In this document: piece by piece, positions 1-8,868 of the stretch
Numbering within the stretch: position 1 is the stretch's first letter
Layout: the number at the start of each line of letters is the position of its first letter
From: Paludibacter sp. 47-17
GTDB lineage: Bacteria > Bacteroidota > Bacteroidia > Bacteroidales > Paludibacteraceae
Direction: 5' to 3'
NCBI GenBank assembly: GCA_001898935.1
Contig: MKVT01000031.1
Span: 1 to 54,897 of the forward strand
Length of the DNA stretch: 54,897 nt
Notes under the pieces: generated by a model
The model's input: the letters and a program-made list of their open reading frames with translations, nothing else
Databases searched by the model: none
Told to the model about the DNA's origin: nothing
Position numbers and translations under genes: made by a program

Positions 1-2135
1 GCATGGAGTTTTTTATAATCGATGCGGCCAACCAACAGCTGTTGCCGGCATTTGATGCGGTGCGGCTGGCGGCTGAATTGTCGAAACTTACCGGGCGCGA
101 AGTGCATGCCTACCGCTTGCCCTTTTCGTCGGTCCGGTTCAACCGGGAGCTGGATAGTTTGTTTTTTGAGGTCGATGGTACGGCTTATACCTGCCGGCTG
201 TCGGATTATGAACTTACCCGCCGCGAGAGCCGGCCGCGGCAACAACAGCGCTACTGGGGCGGTGTGAACCTCGAAAACGGCTCGTCGCGGGTGAAATCGC
301 CCGACGGGTCGAAAGAGGCCTGGGTGGTGGAAGGGAATATCTGGATCAACGAGGTGAAAACCAACCGGAAATCGCAGCTTAGTTTCGACGGCTCGCCGGG
401 AGAGTATTATTCCTCGTCCATCCTGTGGTCGCCCGACAGTAAGAAGCTGGTGAGCAGCAAGTTTCGTCCGGCTACAGTGCGTAAGTTATTGCTCATCGAT
501 TCGTCGCCCGACGATCAGCTGCAACCCCGTACGCAGGAATACGATTATCCCAAGCCCGGCGATGCGCTGGCGGTGCGCCGTCCGGTGGCATTTGAAGTGG
601 AAACGGGTCGCCGCATTGCATTCGATATTCCGGAGGTGGAGTTGCAATACGAGCTCAACCGTATTCAGTGGGAGCCCGATAGCAGGGAGTTTACTTTTCA
701 TTTCAACCGCCGCGGGCATCAGCAGTATGTGGTGTATGCGGCCGATGTGGAACGGGGAAGTTTGCGCACGGTGATCGACGAACGGAGCGCTACTTTCGTG
801 TACTACAATCAGTTGTATTATCACCGGCTGGCAGCTCCGGCTCAAAAAACGGAGGAGAAGGCCGATGTGAAGAGCGAAAAAACGGACAACAAGAATGAAG
901 CAAAAAGCAAACGGCCGTCCGACAGGAGCAAGCCCAAACCGGTTTCGGCCCAGGAGTCAAAAGGCGATGTGCTCTGGATTTCGGAGCGCGATGGTTGGCG
1001 TCATCTCTATCTTTTCGATTTTGCTACCGGCAAACTCAAAAAGCAGCTTACGAAAGGGGAGTGGATCGTGAAACGGGTGGTGCGGGTCGACGAAGAACGT
1101 TCGACGGTATTGTTTGTGGGATGCGGGCGCGATGCGGGCGAAGATCCTTACCTCGAAAAGTATTATCGGCTCGATATGAAAAGCGGTGCGATTACCGGCC
1201 TGACTCCCGAAAATGCCTTTCATAAGGCCACCTTCAGTTCCGACTACCGCTACATGGTCGATTATTATTCACGGGCCGATGCCGTTCCCACCCTCGTGGT
1301 ACGGGCGTTGGACGAAGGCGGACGTATCGTTTTCCGACCCGAGCAGCAGCCCGATATTTCGGCTGCAGTGGCCGATGGCTGGCGGATGCCGGAGGTGTTT
1401 GCGGCCAAAGGGCGTGATGGTCAAACCGATATCTGGGGACTGATTATTCGCCCGACCGATTTCGATCCGACTAAAAAATACCCGGTGGTGGAATACATTT
1501 ATGCAGGGCCGCACGATTCGCATGTTCCCAAGGAATTCGCGATGTCGGTGCGCAGCAGTGGTTTGTCGGAAATGGGCTTTATCACGGTACTTATCGATGG
1601 TATGGGTACGGCCAACCGCTCGAAAGCTTTCCACGATGTATGCTGGCAAAACCTGAAAGATGCCGGTTTTCCCGACCGTATTGCGTGGATGAAGGCGGCC
1701 GGAGCCCGGTATCCGGAAATGGACCTCGACCGGGTAGGGATCTATGGGGGATCGGCAGGTGGACAAAGTTCGGCCGGAGCCTTGATTTTTCATCCCGATT
1801 TTTACAAGGTCGCCGTATCGGCCTGCGGATGCCACGACAACCGCATGGATAAAATCTGGTGGAACGAACAGTGGATGGGCTATCCGGTGGGGCGGCATTA
1901 CGAAGAGTCGTCGAATGTGGTGAATGCTGCCAAGCTACAGGGCAAACTGATGCTGATACTGGGTGAGCTCGACAATAATGTGGACCCGTCGTCGACGCTT
2001 CAGCTGGTGGACGCCTTGATTAAGCATGACAAGGATTTCGAGTTTGTGATGTTGCCGGGGGTAGGGCACACCCTGGGTGAAAAATTCGGCGAGAAGAAGC
2101 GGCGCGAATACTTCATCACTCACCTGGGTAAATGA
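1..2135 (+). CDS. S9 family (DPP-IV-like) serine peptidase, 5' truncated by window edge
   Basis: Alpha/beta-hydrolase exopeptidase of the dipeptidyl-peptidase IV group, which removes N-terminal dipeptides from peptides, usually in the periplasm. The frame is open from the first bases; the Met at position 3 lies inside the propeller region, so the true start and signal peptide are outside the window. Numbering from that Met, an N-terminal beta-propeller covers roughly residues 20-460 and the hydrolase domain 480-710. The triad is visible: Ser584 in YGGSAGG, Asp657 in GELDNNVD and His689 in GVGHTLG. A Lys/Glu-rich insert of about 40 residues (277-320) sits between propeller blades and looks like a flexible linker. 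It ends 227 bp before the sulfatase, which has its own promoter. The family call is firm; the exact cleavage specificity is not. Confidence 0.9.
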   Translation, partial: MEFFIIDAANQQLLPAFDAVRLAAELSKLTGREVHAYRLPFSSVRFNRELDSLFFEVDGTAYTCRLSDYELTRRESRPRQQQRYWGGVNLENGSSRVKSPDGSKEAWVVEGNIWINEVKTNRKSQLSFDGSPGEYYSSSILWSPDSKKLVSSKFRPATVRKLLLIDSSPDDQLQPRTQEYDYPKPGDALAVRRPVAFEVETGRRIAFDIPEVELQYELNRIQWEPDSREFTFHFNRRGHQQYVVYAADVERGSLRTVIDERSATFVYYNQLYYHRLAAPAQKTEEKADVKSEKTDNKNEAKSKRPSDRSKPKPVSAQESKGDVLWISERDGWRHLYLFDFATGKLKKQLTKGEWIVKRVVRVDEERSTVLFVGCGRDAGEDPYLEKYYRLDMKSGAITGLTPENAFHKATFSSDYRYMVDYYSRADAVPTLVVRALDEGGRIVFRPEQQPDISAAVADGWRMPEVFAAKGRDGQTDIWGLIIRPTDFDPTKKYPVVEYIYAGPHDSHVPKEFAMSVRSSGLSEMGFITVLIDGMGTANRSKAFHDVCWQNLKDAGFPDRIAWMKAAGARYPEMDLDRVGIYGGSAGGQSSAGALIFHPDFYKVAVSACGCHDNRMDKIWWNEQWMGYPVGRHYEESSNVVNAAKLQGKLMLILGELDNNVDPSSTLQLVDALIKHDKDFEFVMLPGVGHTLGEKFGEKKRREYFITHLGK

Positions 2136-2204
2136 CAGACTCTGCGATCGGATGAAAAAACACTTTATACGCAATGCCCGGTAGGAGGGTAAAAATCGCT
2201 GTTT

Positions 2205-2240
2205 GAGACAGTTGCAGGGGCCGAAGGTGGCAACTGACTC
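2205..2240. repeat. Imperfect inverted repeat between peptidase and sulfatase genes
   Basis: Arms GAGACAGTTGC (2205-2215) and GCAACTGACTC (2230-2240) pair over 11 bp with one mismatch around a 14-base loop. No T-run follows, so it is not a standard intrinsic terminator. It lies in the 2136-2362 intergenic stretch, where I see no gene. It may be a transcript-end hairpin for the peptidase mRNA. Confidence 0.45.
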
Positions 2241-2307
2241 ACGAACCGCCCAGCGAAAACCGACCGTGCTGCTCACCGGGAAGAAGTTGACTATCAGTAG
2301 AAATTAA

Positions 2308-2339
2308 TTTTGATAAATGCTTTAATATCCCTATCTTTG
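2308..2339 (+). promoter_or_regulatory. Bacteroidota-type promoter for the sulfatase gene
   Basis: TTTTG at 2308-2312 and TATCTTTG at 2332-2339 match the -33 TTTG and -7 TAnnTTTG elements of the Bacteroidota primary sigma factor, with 19 bp between TTTG and the -7 box. The sulfatase ATG follows 23 bp after the -7 box. This gives the sulfatase its own transcript. Confidence 0.75.
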
Positions 2340-2362
2340 TAATTAAATATATTTAATAATAC

Positions 2363-3907
2363 ATGAAAAAACTACTGGCTACTTCCCTGTTGGCTGCCGG
2401 AGGGGTTGTAATCCAGGCTGCCGATCGTCCTAATATCGTCCTGTTTATGGTCGACGATATGGGCTGGCAGGATACATCGGAGCCCTTCTGGTCGGAATCC
2501 ACACCCTATAATCAACTCTGCCATACTCCCAATATGGAACGCCTGGCCCGGCAAGGAGTGAAATTTACCCAGGCCTATGCCTGCGCCGTGAGTACGCCTA
2601 CCCGCACCAGCCTTATGACCGGCATGAATGCGGCCCGGCATCGCGTTACCACCTGGACGCTTCACCACAACCAGCCGACCGATGCTCCCGACGCACAACT
2701 CGCTTTTCCATCGTGGAATTTCAACGGGCTGCAACCCGAGGGAGCGGGAATCAACAACGGCATTGAAGCCACTACGCTGGCAAGCATCCTGCGCGACAAT
2801 GGTTACCATACCATTCACGTAGGCAAGGCGCACTGGGGATCGGCCGATACTCCTGGGGCCAATCCGCTGAACCTGGGTTTTGATGTCAACGTATCGGGTA
2901 CCGAAATCGGTGGACTGGGCAGCTATTACGGACAGGAGAATTTTGGCACCGGCGTTTTCCATGTTACCGGTCTCGAGAAATACCACGGAAAAGACATCAA
3001 CATCACCGAAGCCCTGACACGGGAGGCGCTCGCTAAGTTAAACCAACGTCCTGCTCATCAGCCTTTTTACCTGTATATGTCGCATTACACAGTGCATGTG
3101 CCTATTCAACTCGATCCCCGGTTCAAGGATAATCCGCGTTACGCAGGCTACAGCGGGAAAGAGCTGGCTTACCTCACGATGATCGAGGGCATGGACAAAA
3201 GCCTGGGCGATTTGCTGAACTGGCTCGAAGTGAACGGACAGGCCGGGAACACGGTCGTGCTGTTTATGTCGGACAACGGGGGACACAGTTCGATCGGAAA
3301 TATTACGGTAGATGGAAAGAAATACAACCACAATTACCCGCTCCGTTCGTCCAAAGGATCGGTGTACGAGGGAGGCATCCGCGAACCGATGCTGGTAAAG
3401 TGGCCGGGAGTTGTTGCGGCCGGTACCCGCATCGACGAGCCGGTGATTATCGAAGATTTTTTTCCCTCGATCCTGGAGATAGCCGGGGTGCGCCATTATA
3501 CTCCTCTTCAAACCCTGGATGGAAAAAGCTTTGTGCCCTTATTGCAAGGGCAGGCCGGGCCGGCTTCCGGCAACCGGTCGTTGTACTGGCATTTCCCGAA
3601 CCGCTGGGGCGAGCTGGCCGACGGGTCGCTGGCTTACAGCGCCGTACGCCAGGGCGATTATAAGTTTATATTCCGTTGGCACACCGGCGAAATGGAGCTG
3701 TACAACCTGAAAGAAGATATAGGCGAGCAGATGAACCTGTTGCCGGCAAAAAATGCCGAGCTACAGGCCGTTGCCGATGCACTGGTTAACAATCTGTCCG
3801 ATTACCTGAGGGAAGTAAAGGCGCAGCGACCCCGGTCGAAGGCGCTCGGTACGCTGTTACCCTGGCCCGACGAGGCTTTTGCCGGGGCAGCTCCTCCGGC
3901 GCGATAA
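2363..3907 (+). CDS. Secreted sulfatase, serine-type (arylsulfatase A superfamily)
   Basis: Hydrolyses sulfate esters, probably on sulfated glycans, in the periplasm or outside. A signal peptide covers about residues 1-20. Metal ligands are visible at Asp31-Asp32 (VDDMG) and in the later MSDNGG. The formylglycine site is Ser77-Thr-Pro-Thr-Arg, so this is the S-x-P-x-R class, matured by an anaerobic radical-SAM sulfatase-maturing enzyme in this family; no such enzyme is in the window. Cys74 lies three residues upstream but is outside the motif. At 514 residues it has normal length for the family, with the usual small C-terminal domain. It sits beside a CotH protein 64 bp downstream, which may share its transcript. 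The substrate cannot be read from sequence alone. Confidence 0.93.
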   Translation: MKKLLATSLLAAGGVVIQAADRPNIVLFMVDDMGWQDTSEPFWSESTPYNQLCHTPNMERLARQGVKFTQAYACAVSTPTRTSLMTGMNAARHRVTTWTLHHNQPTDAPDAQLAFPSWNFNGLQPEGAGINNGIEATTLASILRDNGYHTIHVGKAHWGSADTPGANPLNLGFDVNVSGTEIGGLGSYYGQENFGTGVFHVTGLEKYHGKDINITEALTREALAKLNQRPAHQPFYLYMSHYTVHVPIQLDPRFKDNPRYAGYSGKELAYLTMIEGMDKSLGDLLNWLEVNGQAGNTVVLFMSDNGGHSSIGNITVDGKKYNHNYPLRSSKGSVYEGGIREPMLVKWPGVVAAGTRIDEPVIIEDFFPSILEIAGVRHYTPLQTLDGKSFVPLLQGQAGPASGNRSLYWHFPNRWGELADGSLAYSAVRQGDYKFIFRWHTGEMELYNLKEDIGEQMNLLPAKNAELQAVADALVNNLSDYLREVKAQRPRSKALGTLLPWPDEAFAGAAPPAR

Positions 3908-3971
3908 ACTGCAATTTTTTTCAAACTCCGGGGCGCGTGAAGCATCCGGGTTCAAATTATAAAAATTTACT

Positions 3972-6353
3972 ATGTATAAGGTTCTACTTTTTTTCTTTTT
4001 TGGATTGATATTCCTGATCGACACCCAGGCTAAACCGGTGCTCACGAAAACGAAGTACCTGATTTCGTCGTTGAGCGACAACGGCGGCGGGCTGGTAAGT
4101 CCCGGATCAGGCGGCACCTACCAGCTCATTTATGTTACCGGTCGCACGGCCGATGATGCCGTAGAAAGCGATTTCTGGATTATCCGGAATCATACGGCCG
4201 ATCAGTATACCTTTCAGAATGCTGCTACCGGAAAGTATATCCGTCACGATGCGACGGCCTCCAACGACCGGGCGGCCCTCGTGTTGGCGGATGGTCTGCA
4301 GGCCGATAATTCGACCTCGTTTACCCTGGAGCATAAAGAAACGAACGGTACCAGCTATTACCTTATACGGTCGGTGGTGAATGCCGTGAAGATATGGAAC
4401 CGCAGGGTGAGTTTAGCCGAGTCGGTATACCCGGTTGGGGTGTATTCGGGCTCGGGAAGTTCGAACGAGTTGTTCGTGTTCTTCGATAGCGAAGGAGAAG
4501 CCGTGGCCGATGATGGAAAAATTGTGACCCCGCCTTCGCCGAATAACCGGTTGGGGGTATTCGGTCCTTACCTGCATCAATTTACCGTCAACGAGAAAAG
4601 TCCGGTGCCCGACAACTCGAAAAAAGAATTTTATGTATCGTTGCCCGACAATGGCCTTCCGGCCGGTTCGCTGCAGATCACTTTGGCGTACGAAGCTCTT
4701 GCCGGCGCCCATAAGCTTTACCTCGACGGTGCCGAAGTAGTACAGGGAACGCCCCTTACGCTGCGCAATGTGTCGGCGTCGTCGGCATTTACGCTCGAGA
4801 TTCGCAACGGATCGACCGTGATCGAAAGTGCTAAGTTGTTGTTTACCAGTTTGCCCATTGTCCAGATTTACTCCGAAGGACCCATCGGTAATGTATACGG
4901 TTTGGCCCGGATAGCGGTCAGCGAGCCTCTCAAACCCGGCGAAACGGAAGTGTTGAATACAAAAATAAGAAACCGCGGAGGGATATCGCTGGGATATGCC
5001 AAGAAGAATTTTGCTCTCAATTTGCAGGACTCGCTGGCAGTGGCGAAGACCGACCGTTCGTTTTTCGGGCTTCGGAGCGATAACAACTGGATTCTGGATG
5101 CCATGTACATCGATCCGGGACGCATGCGCAACCGGGTTTCGACCGATTTGTGGAACGATTTTGCCCGAAAACCCTACTGGTCGGGACAGGAACCGGAGCT
5201 TGTGAACGGAACCCGGGGGCGTTTTGTGGAAGTATTCCTCAACGATGCGTACCAGGGTTTGTATTGCATGACCGAGAAAGTGGATCGTCAGCAGTTGAAA
5301 TTAAAGAAGTTCAGGCAGGGAATCGATCTGAACACGGGCGAAACCGTGTATACCCAGCGGGGTGCATTGTGGAAGGCTTCGAGCTGGAGCACGGCTACCA
5401 TGTATGGATACCCCTACGGAGGAAGTTACGGTATCCCCGGGTTTAACAATAATTCGATCAACTGGAGTTCGTTCGAATGTAAGTATCCCGAGCTCGACGA
5501 GGGAGAGCCCATCAGTTGGGACAATTTATACAAAGCGATCAAAGTATCGTCGGAATATTACACGCCCGACGGGGAGTTCAGGGAACTGGTACACGAAACC
5601 TTCGATTTGCCAGTCTACCTCGATTATTATCTGTTCCTGGAGTTGTTGCTGGCAACCGACAATCATGGCAAGAACCTGTATACCAATATTTACGATCAGA
5701 CGGTTTCGACAAAAGTGAGCATCACTCCCTGGGATTTGGATGGAACCTGGGGCATACGTTGGAATGGAAGTAAGGACATGACCCGGGCCGATCAGGATTT
5801 CGACTCGTTTATACGGAAAAATGAACACGGGCATATGAATATTTTTCTGAGGATGCAGGCTACCGATGCCGATAACTGGAAAAGTTCACGGTTGCGCGAC
5901 CGGTACAACGAGTTGCGGGGCAGTTATTTTGCACACGAGAATCTGGTGGCTCGTTTTCAGCGCTATGCCGAGCAGTTTATACGCAGTGGAGCCGGAGCCC
6001 GCGAAAGTGCCAGGTGGGGCTTTAAGGATTTTGCGGGGGAGGTCAATTTTCTGAGTAGTTGGATCGAAACCAGGTTGAGTTACCTCGATACTAAATACCT
6101 TGGCGGACCGTATTCATCGCTTGCTGACCTCCATTCGCCGCTGCGTGTGTATCCTAATCCGGCATCCGGGATGGTGAATGTGTCGGGTCTTACCCCGGGC
6201 GCCGATGTGCAGTTATTCAACCTGCAGGGCATGTTGCTCCAACGTGTTACGGCCGGCTCCGGCGAAATTCAGCTCGATGTGTCGGAAGTACCGGCAGGAG
6301 TATATTTGGTGAAAGCAGGGGGACGGAGTGAGAAGCTGGTTGTAAACCATTAA
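3972..6353 (+). CDS. Secreted CotH-family protein with lectin-like N-terminus and T9SS sorting tail
   Basis: CotH proteins have an atypical protein-kinase fold; the spore-coat member phosphorylates coat proteins, but the role of secreted Bacteroidota members is unknown. Signal peptide about residues 1-20. Residues 22-165 resemble a beta-trefoil/RICIN-like accessory module. Ig-like sequence follows, then the CotH domain from about 295 (IVQIYSEGPIG) to 700, with kinase-like motifs ATDNHGKN near 563 and PWDLDGTWG near 587. The last 75 residues, starting VYPNPASG, are a type A T9SS C-terminal domain, so the protein is exported by type IX secretion. It ends 6 bp before the convergent ApbE gene. 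A second, broken CotH gene lies at 37584-39557 in the PUL. Confidence 0.88.
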   Translation: MYKVLLFFFFGLIFLIDTQAKPVLTKTKYLISSLSDNGGGLVSPGSGGTYQLIYVTGRTADDAVESDFWIIRNHTADQYTFQNAATGKYIRHDATASNDRAALVLADGLQADNSTSFTLEHKETNGTSYYLIRSVVNAVKIWNRRVSLAESVYPVGVYSGSGSSNELFVFFDSEGEAVADDGKIVTPPSPNNRLGVFGPYLHQFTVNEKSPVPDNSKKEFYVSLPDNGLPAGSLQITLAYEALAGAHKLYLDGAEVVQGTPLTLRNVSASSAFTLEIRNGSTVIESAKLLFTSLPIVQIYSEGPIGNVYGLARIAVSEPLKPGETEVLNTKIRNRGGISLGYAKKNFALNLQDSLAVAKTDRSFFGLRSDNNWILDAMYIDPGRMRNRVSTDLWNDFARKPYWSGQEPELVNGTRGRFVEVFLNDAYQGLYCMTEKVDRQQLKLKKFRQGIDLNTGETVYTQRGALWKASSWSTATMYGYPYGGSYGIPGFNNNSINWSSFECKYPELDEGEPISWDNLYKAIKVSSEYYTPDGEFRELVHETFDLPVYLDYYLFLELLLATDNHGKNLYTNIYDQTVSTKVSITPWDLDGTWGIRWNGSKDMTRADQDFDSFIRKNEHGHMNIFLRMQATDADNWKSSRLRDRYNELRGSYFAHENLVARFQRYAEQFIRSGAGARESARWGFKDFAGEVNFLSSWIETRLSYLDTKYLGGPYSSLADLHSPLRVYPNPASGMVNVSGLTPGADVQLFNLQGMLLQRVTAGSGEIQLDVSEVPAGVYLVKAGGRSEKLVVNH

Positions 6354-6359
6354 GGGTCG

Positions 6360-7301
6360 TTATCGTTCGGCATTCAGTAGAAATCCGACGGTTGACTGCA
6401 CTTCACCCTCAAGTGCGGTAGCCGTTTTAACTGCATACAGCCTGTTGTGAGCTACCGTACGGGTACGAGGGTCGATGATATGTCCGCCGGGTTGGGTTTC
6501 GTTGCCCGACACCGTAAGGCATTCGTCGATAAGCCGGAAGCCGGCTGAGCCATTCCGGAGGGCGATATGCCAGCCGGCACGAGCGGGCGCATCCTCAGCA
6601 TAACTACCCGGGTCCGGGGATTCGGTCCTGGTTTTGACCGATGGATCCGCTTGCGGTGCTCCCGGCCGGTCGCCTTTGGCAGCTATCGAGCTGTTTCCAA
6701 AACTGATGAGGTAATGCCGCACCTGAGCATCGTCCAGAATTTTCCGGACCTGATCGACCGTATAGCCCTTGGCCAGTCCGCCCAGGTCGATTTGCAGACC
6801 GGGGTGCAGAAAATGAACACGATACGGATTTTTTGTTAAAACGATAGCCCGGGGATTTAAAGGCAAAGCATGGTTCGAAAAGGTGTTGGAGGAAGCGTAG
6901 GGCGCCGCATCGGTGTGGCCGGTTTCCGGCCGGGGTTTCTCCCCACCTGCCGGTCGATGGCCGGTTTCCATTCCCGATTGTATTGTGATATCGAACAAGC
7001 CTTCGGTTTTTTCATACGCCTGTTGCGCATACCCGAGTAAGTCGTATAGTTCGCTACCGATAGCAACTGCATCCGAAGCTGCCATTGCATTCACTTTGGT
7101 CACCTCGCTCCCTGCTGCAAAGCGGTTCAGCAATCCATCGAGCCACATCACCCTGGCATGTACCTGTAGCAACACTTCCCGCTGCAGTTCCTCCGCGGGC
7201 CCCGCCACTACCAGATCCATCCGGGTGTGCATGGCCCCAAACCAGGCATAACCGATCGGGAGGAGCGTTGATCGCTGAAAACGAAAGTGGAAGGGAAGCA
7301 T
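6360..7301 (-). CDS. apbE: ApbE-like FAD:protein FMN transferase
   Basis: ApbE attaches FMN through a phosphoester bond to Thr/Ser of exported redox proteins such as NqrB, NqrC or RnfG. Recognised by DLGGLAKGYTVDQV, by GHIIDPRT and by the start region GAMHTRMDLVV. The ATG (7299-7301) directly abuts the stop of the upstream 80-residue gene, implying translational coupling. Odd points: no clear lipoprotein or signal sequence in the chosen start; two Pro/Gly-rich stretches (about residues 110-140 and 210-240) where the family has ordered sequence; and the C-terminal metal motif reads EGEVQST where the family usually has an Ala-Asp pair before S-T. It also ends soon after that motif. It may be divergent or partly degraded; the family assignment itself is secure. 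Confidence 0.85.
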   Translation of the reverse strand: MLPFHFRFQRSTLLPIGYAWFGAMHTRMDLVVAGPAEELQREVLLQVHARVMWLDGLLNRFAAGSEVTKVNAMAASDAVAIGSELYDLLGYAQQAYEKTEGLFDITIQSGMETGHRPAGGEKPRPETGHTDAAPYASSNTFSNHALPLNPRAIVLTKNPYRVHFLHPGLQIDLGGLAKGYTVDQVRKILDDAQVRHYLISFGNSSIAAKGDRPGAPQADPSVKTRTESPDPGSYAEDAPARAGWHIALRNGSAGFRLIDECLTVSGNETQPGGHIIDPRTRTVAHNRLYAVKTATALEGEVQSTVGFLLNAER

Positions 7302-7544
7302 TTATTTCCGTAATTTTCCGATCAATGCTACCAGTAAACGGACAATAGCCGTAATAAGATAAACAACTCCGGTAATGGCCATCACCACCGGCAGTTGTGT
7401 GAACAGTTCCTTCCACGAAGTATCGTAAATCACTATTCCTGTAATATTCAGTATCACGGCCAACACGAAGCAAACCAGCAAAATAGCAGCTTCCCGGCGT
7501 TTCACCCGGGCCGGTATCAGGGTATCGTTTTTAAAGAATTGCAT
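7302..7544 (-). CDS. Small membrane protein, two transmembrane segments
   Basis: An 80-residue protein with a charged N-terminus (MQFFKNDTLIPARVKRRE), a first hydrophobic segment at about 19-38 and a second at about 50-72, and a basic C-terminal end (GKLRK). It overlaps the end of the upstream oxidoreductase gene by 14 bp and is followed with no gap by ApbE. I do not recognise the family. Its position between two conserved genes in the same frame-coupled operon argues that it is real. Confidence 0.7.
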   Translation of the reverse strand: MQFFKNDTLIPARVKRREAAILLVCFVLAVILNITGIVIYDTSWKELFTQLPVVMAITGVVYLITAIVRLLVALIGKLRK

Positions 7545-8799
7545 GATTCAGGTAGTTGAGTTTATACTGATCGGGGAAAACCAGGACCTGTTCTTCTTCC
7601 ATCGCCTGATGACCCAGCAGGCACAATTGAGTCCCGTAATAACTTTCTTCGGCAAAATTTTCGGGCTGACGGCCGGTGATGACCGCTTCGGCATAGGCCT
7701 GCAGCAATTCGCGGGTTCCATCGCCTTCGTTCTTTTTTGCCAGCAACCAATGTCCATCGTTTGCTCCGGCTGTTTCGGGCACCCAGCTGCTTCCTGCAAT
7801 CGGGATACTTTCAAACAAGCTGTTTTCTATATCGTTGAGCAGTTGAAGTATTCCCGGCGCCGGCGCTATATCTTCGTAGTAATACTTGCCCCGTTCGGGT
7901 TCCACCGTCCCTTTCTCGCACAAAATGCGTTCCTCGAGACCGTAAAACTTATTCGAATTGGTCGATTCGTAGGTCATTTTCACCCCGTTTCCAAAGGTAT
8001 AGATACAACTTACATTATCGTACACCTCCCGTTCGTGAGCCCTTGCCACGAGCGAACCCACACCCATCACCTTATCGGGAATGGAGCGCAGAGCCCAGGT
8101 GCCGATTTGCAGCTGGTGACAGGCCAGCTCGGTCATCAGCCCTTTCGACGAATCGCGGTAGAGCCGCCAGTTGATTTGCCGTTCGAGCGCCGGCTCGGGA
8201 ACCGGCCTCCGCCAGTCGGTGTTACGGTCCCAGTTCAGCCGCAGCGATTGGATAGCGCCGAATTCACCCGAATGAATCAAGGCCATGGCGGCAATATAGC
8301 GAGGATCGAAAAAACGCTGTTGTCCGACAAAAAACACCTTGCCCGAGCGCTGGTAGGCTTGGTACATGGTCAGCGTTTCGTCCATCTCCAGAGCGATGGC
8401 TTTCTCGACAAACACATGTTTGCCTGCGGCAAACGCATCGAGGGTAACCGGGCTATGCATCAGCGGAGGAGTGGCGATAACAACAGCATCCACCGCTTTG
8501 TTTTCGAGCAACTTACGATAGTCGGTATAAGGGCGGGCTTCCGGGGCCTTAGCCCGGGCCAGCTCCAGGTTGGGAGCGTAGGTATCGCACAGGGCTACGA
8601 CCTGCACCTTGGGGTTTTGCATCATATAATCGAGCAGGTGCAATCCTCTCGATCCGGTGCCTACCACTCCGATGCGAGCCCTTTCGCCCGCCGTCGTCTT
8701 ACTGTCGGAAAATGCCGAAAGCCAGGGTGCGGTAGCCAGTAAACCAGCTCCGCCAATGTATCCCAGTTGACGGATAAAATCTCTTCTGTTGATTTCCAT
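7531..8799 (-). CDS. Gfo/Idh/MocA family oxidoreductase with Tat signal
   Basis: NAD(P)-dependent dehydrogenase family; secreted members in Bacteroidota include GH109-type enzymes acting on amino sugars. The N-terminus NRRDFIRQLG followed by a hydrophobic stretch is a twin-arginine export signal. The Rossmann motif is IGVVGTGSRG (about residues 43-52), and VFVEKAIALE, near residue 130, contains the conserved EK of the family. 422 residues is typical. It is the first gene of the three-gene minus-strand operon with the small membrane protein and ApbE, which it overlaps or abuts. A 399-codon ORF opposite to it on the plus strand is a shadow. Confidence 0.88.
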   Translation of the reverse strand: MEINRRDFIRQLGYIGGAGLLATAPWLSAFSDSKTTAGERARIGVVGTGSRGLHLLDYMMQNPKVQVVALCDTYAPNLELARAKAPEARPYTDYRKLLENKAVDAVVIATPPLMHSPVTLDAFAAGKHVFVEKAIALEMDETLTMYQAYQRSGKVFFVGQQRFFDPRYIAAMALIHSGEFGAIQSLRLNWDRNTDWRRPVPEPALERQINWRLYRDSSKGLMTELACHQLQIGTWALRSIPDKVMGVGSLVARAHEREVYDNVSCIYTFGNGVKMTYESTNSNKFYGLEERILCEKGTVEPERGKYYYEDIAPAPGILQLLNDIENSLFESIPIAGSSWVPETAGANDGHWLLAKKNEGDGTRELLQAYAEAVITGRQPENFAEESYYGTQLCLLGHQAMEEEQVLVFPDQYKLNYLNHAIL

Positions 8800-8820
8800 G
8801 GATGTGTTTCATGATATCAG

Positions 8821-8828
8821 CAAAAGTA
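8821..8828 (-). promoter_or_regulatory. -7 promoter box for the Gfo/Idh-ApbE operon
   Basis: On the minus strand the sequence reads TACTTTTG, an exact TAnnTTTG box, 21 bp before the oxidoreductase ATG. A TTTG lies only 12 bp upstream of it, too close for a normal -33 element, so only the -7 box is supported. Confidence 0.5.
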
Positions 8829-8868
8829 CGATTTTTTTTACAAAAATCCGAACCATTACCGCCTCCGA

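Noticed and set aside
1269-1898. 209-codon minus-strand ORF inside the peptidase gene
   Set aside because: Antisense to the conserved catalytic domain; His/Arg-rich shadow composition.
2372-2986. 204-codon minus-strand ORF opposite the sulfatase
   Set aside because: Shadow of a strongly supported gene; no start context or homology.
7543-8742. A 399-codon ORF on the plus strand opposite the Gfo/Idh gene
   Set aside because: It lies antisense to a well-supported gene, shows no domain or signal peptide, and is explained by high G+C with few stop codons.
8821-8852. Full -33/-7 promoter for the Gfo operon
   Set aside because: The TTTG is only 12 bp from the -7 box, outside the normal spacing; only the -7 is reported.
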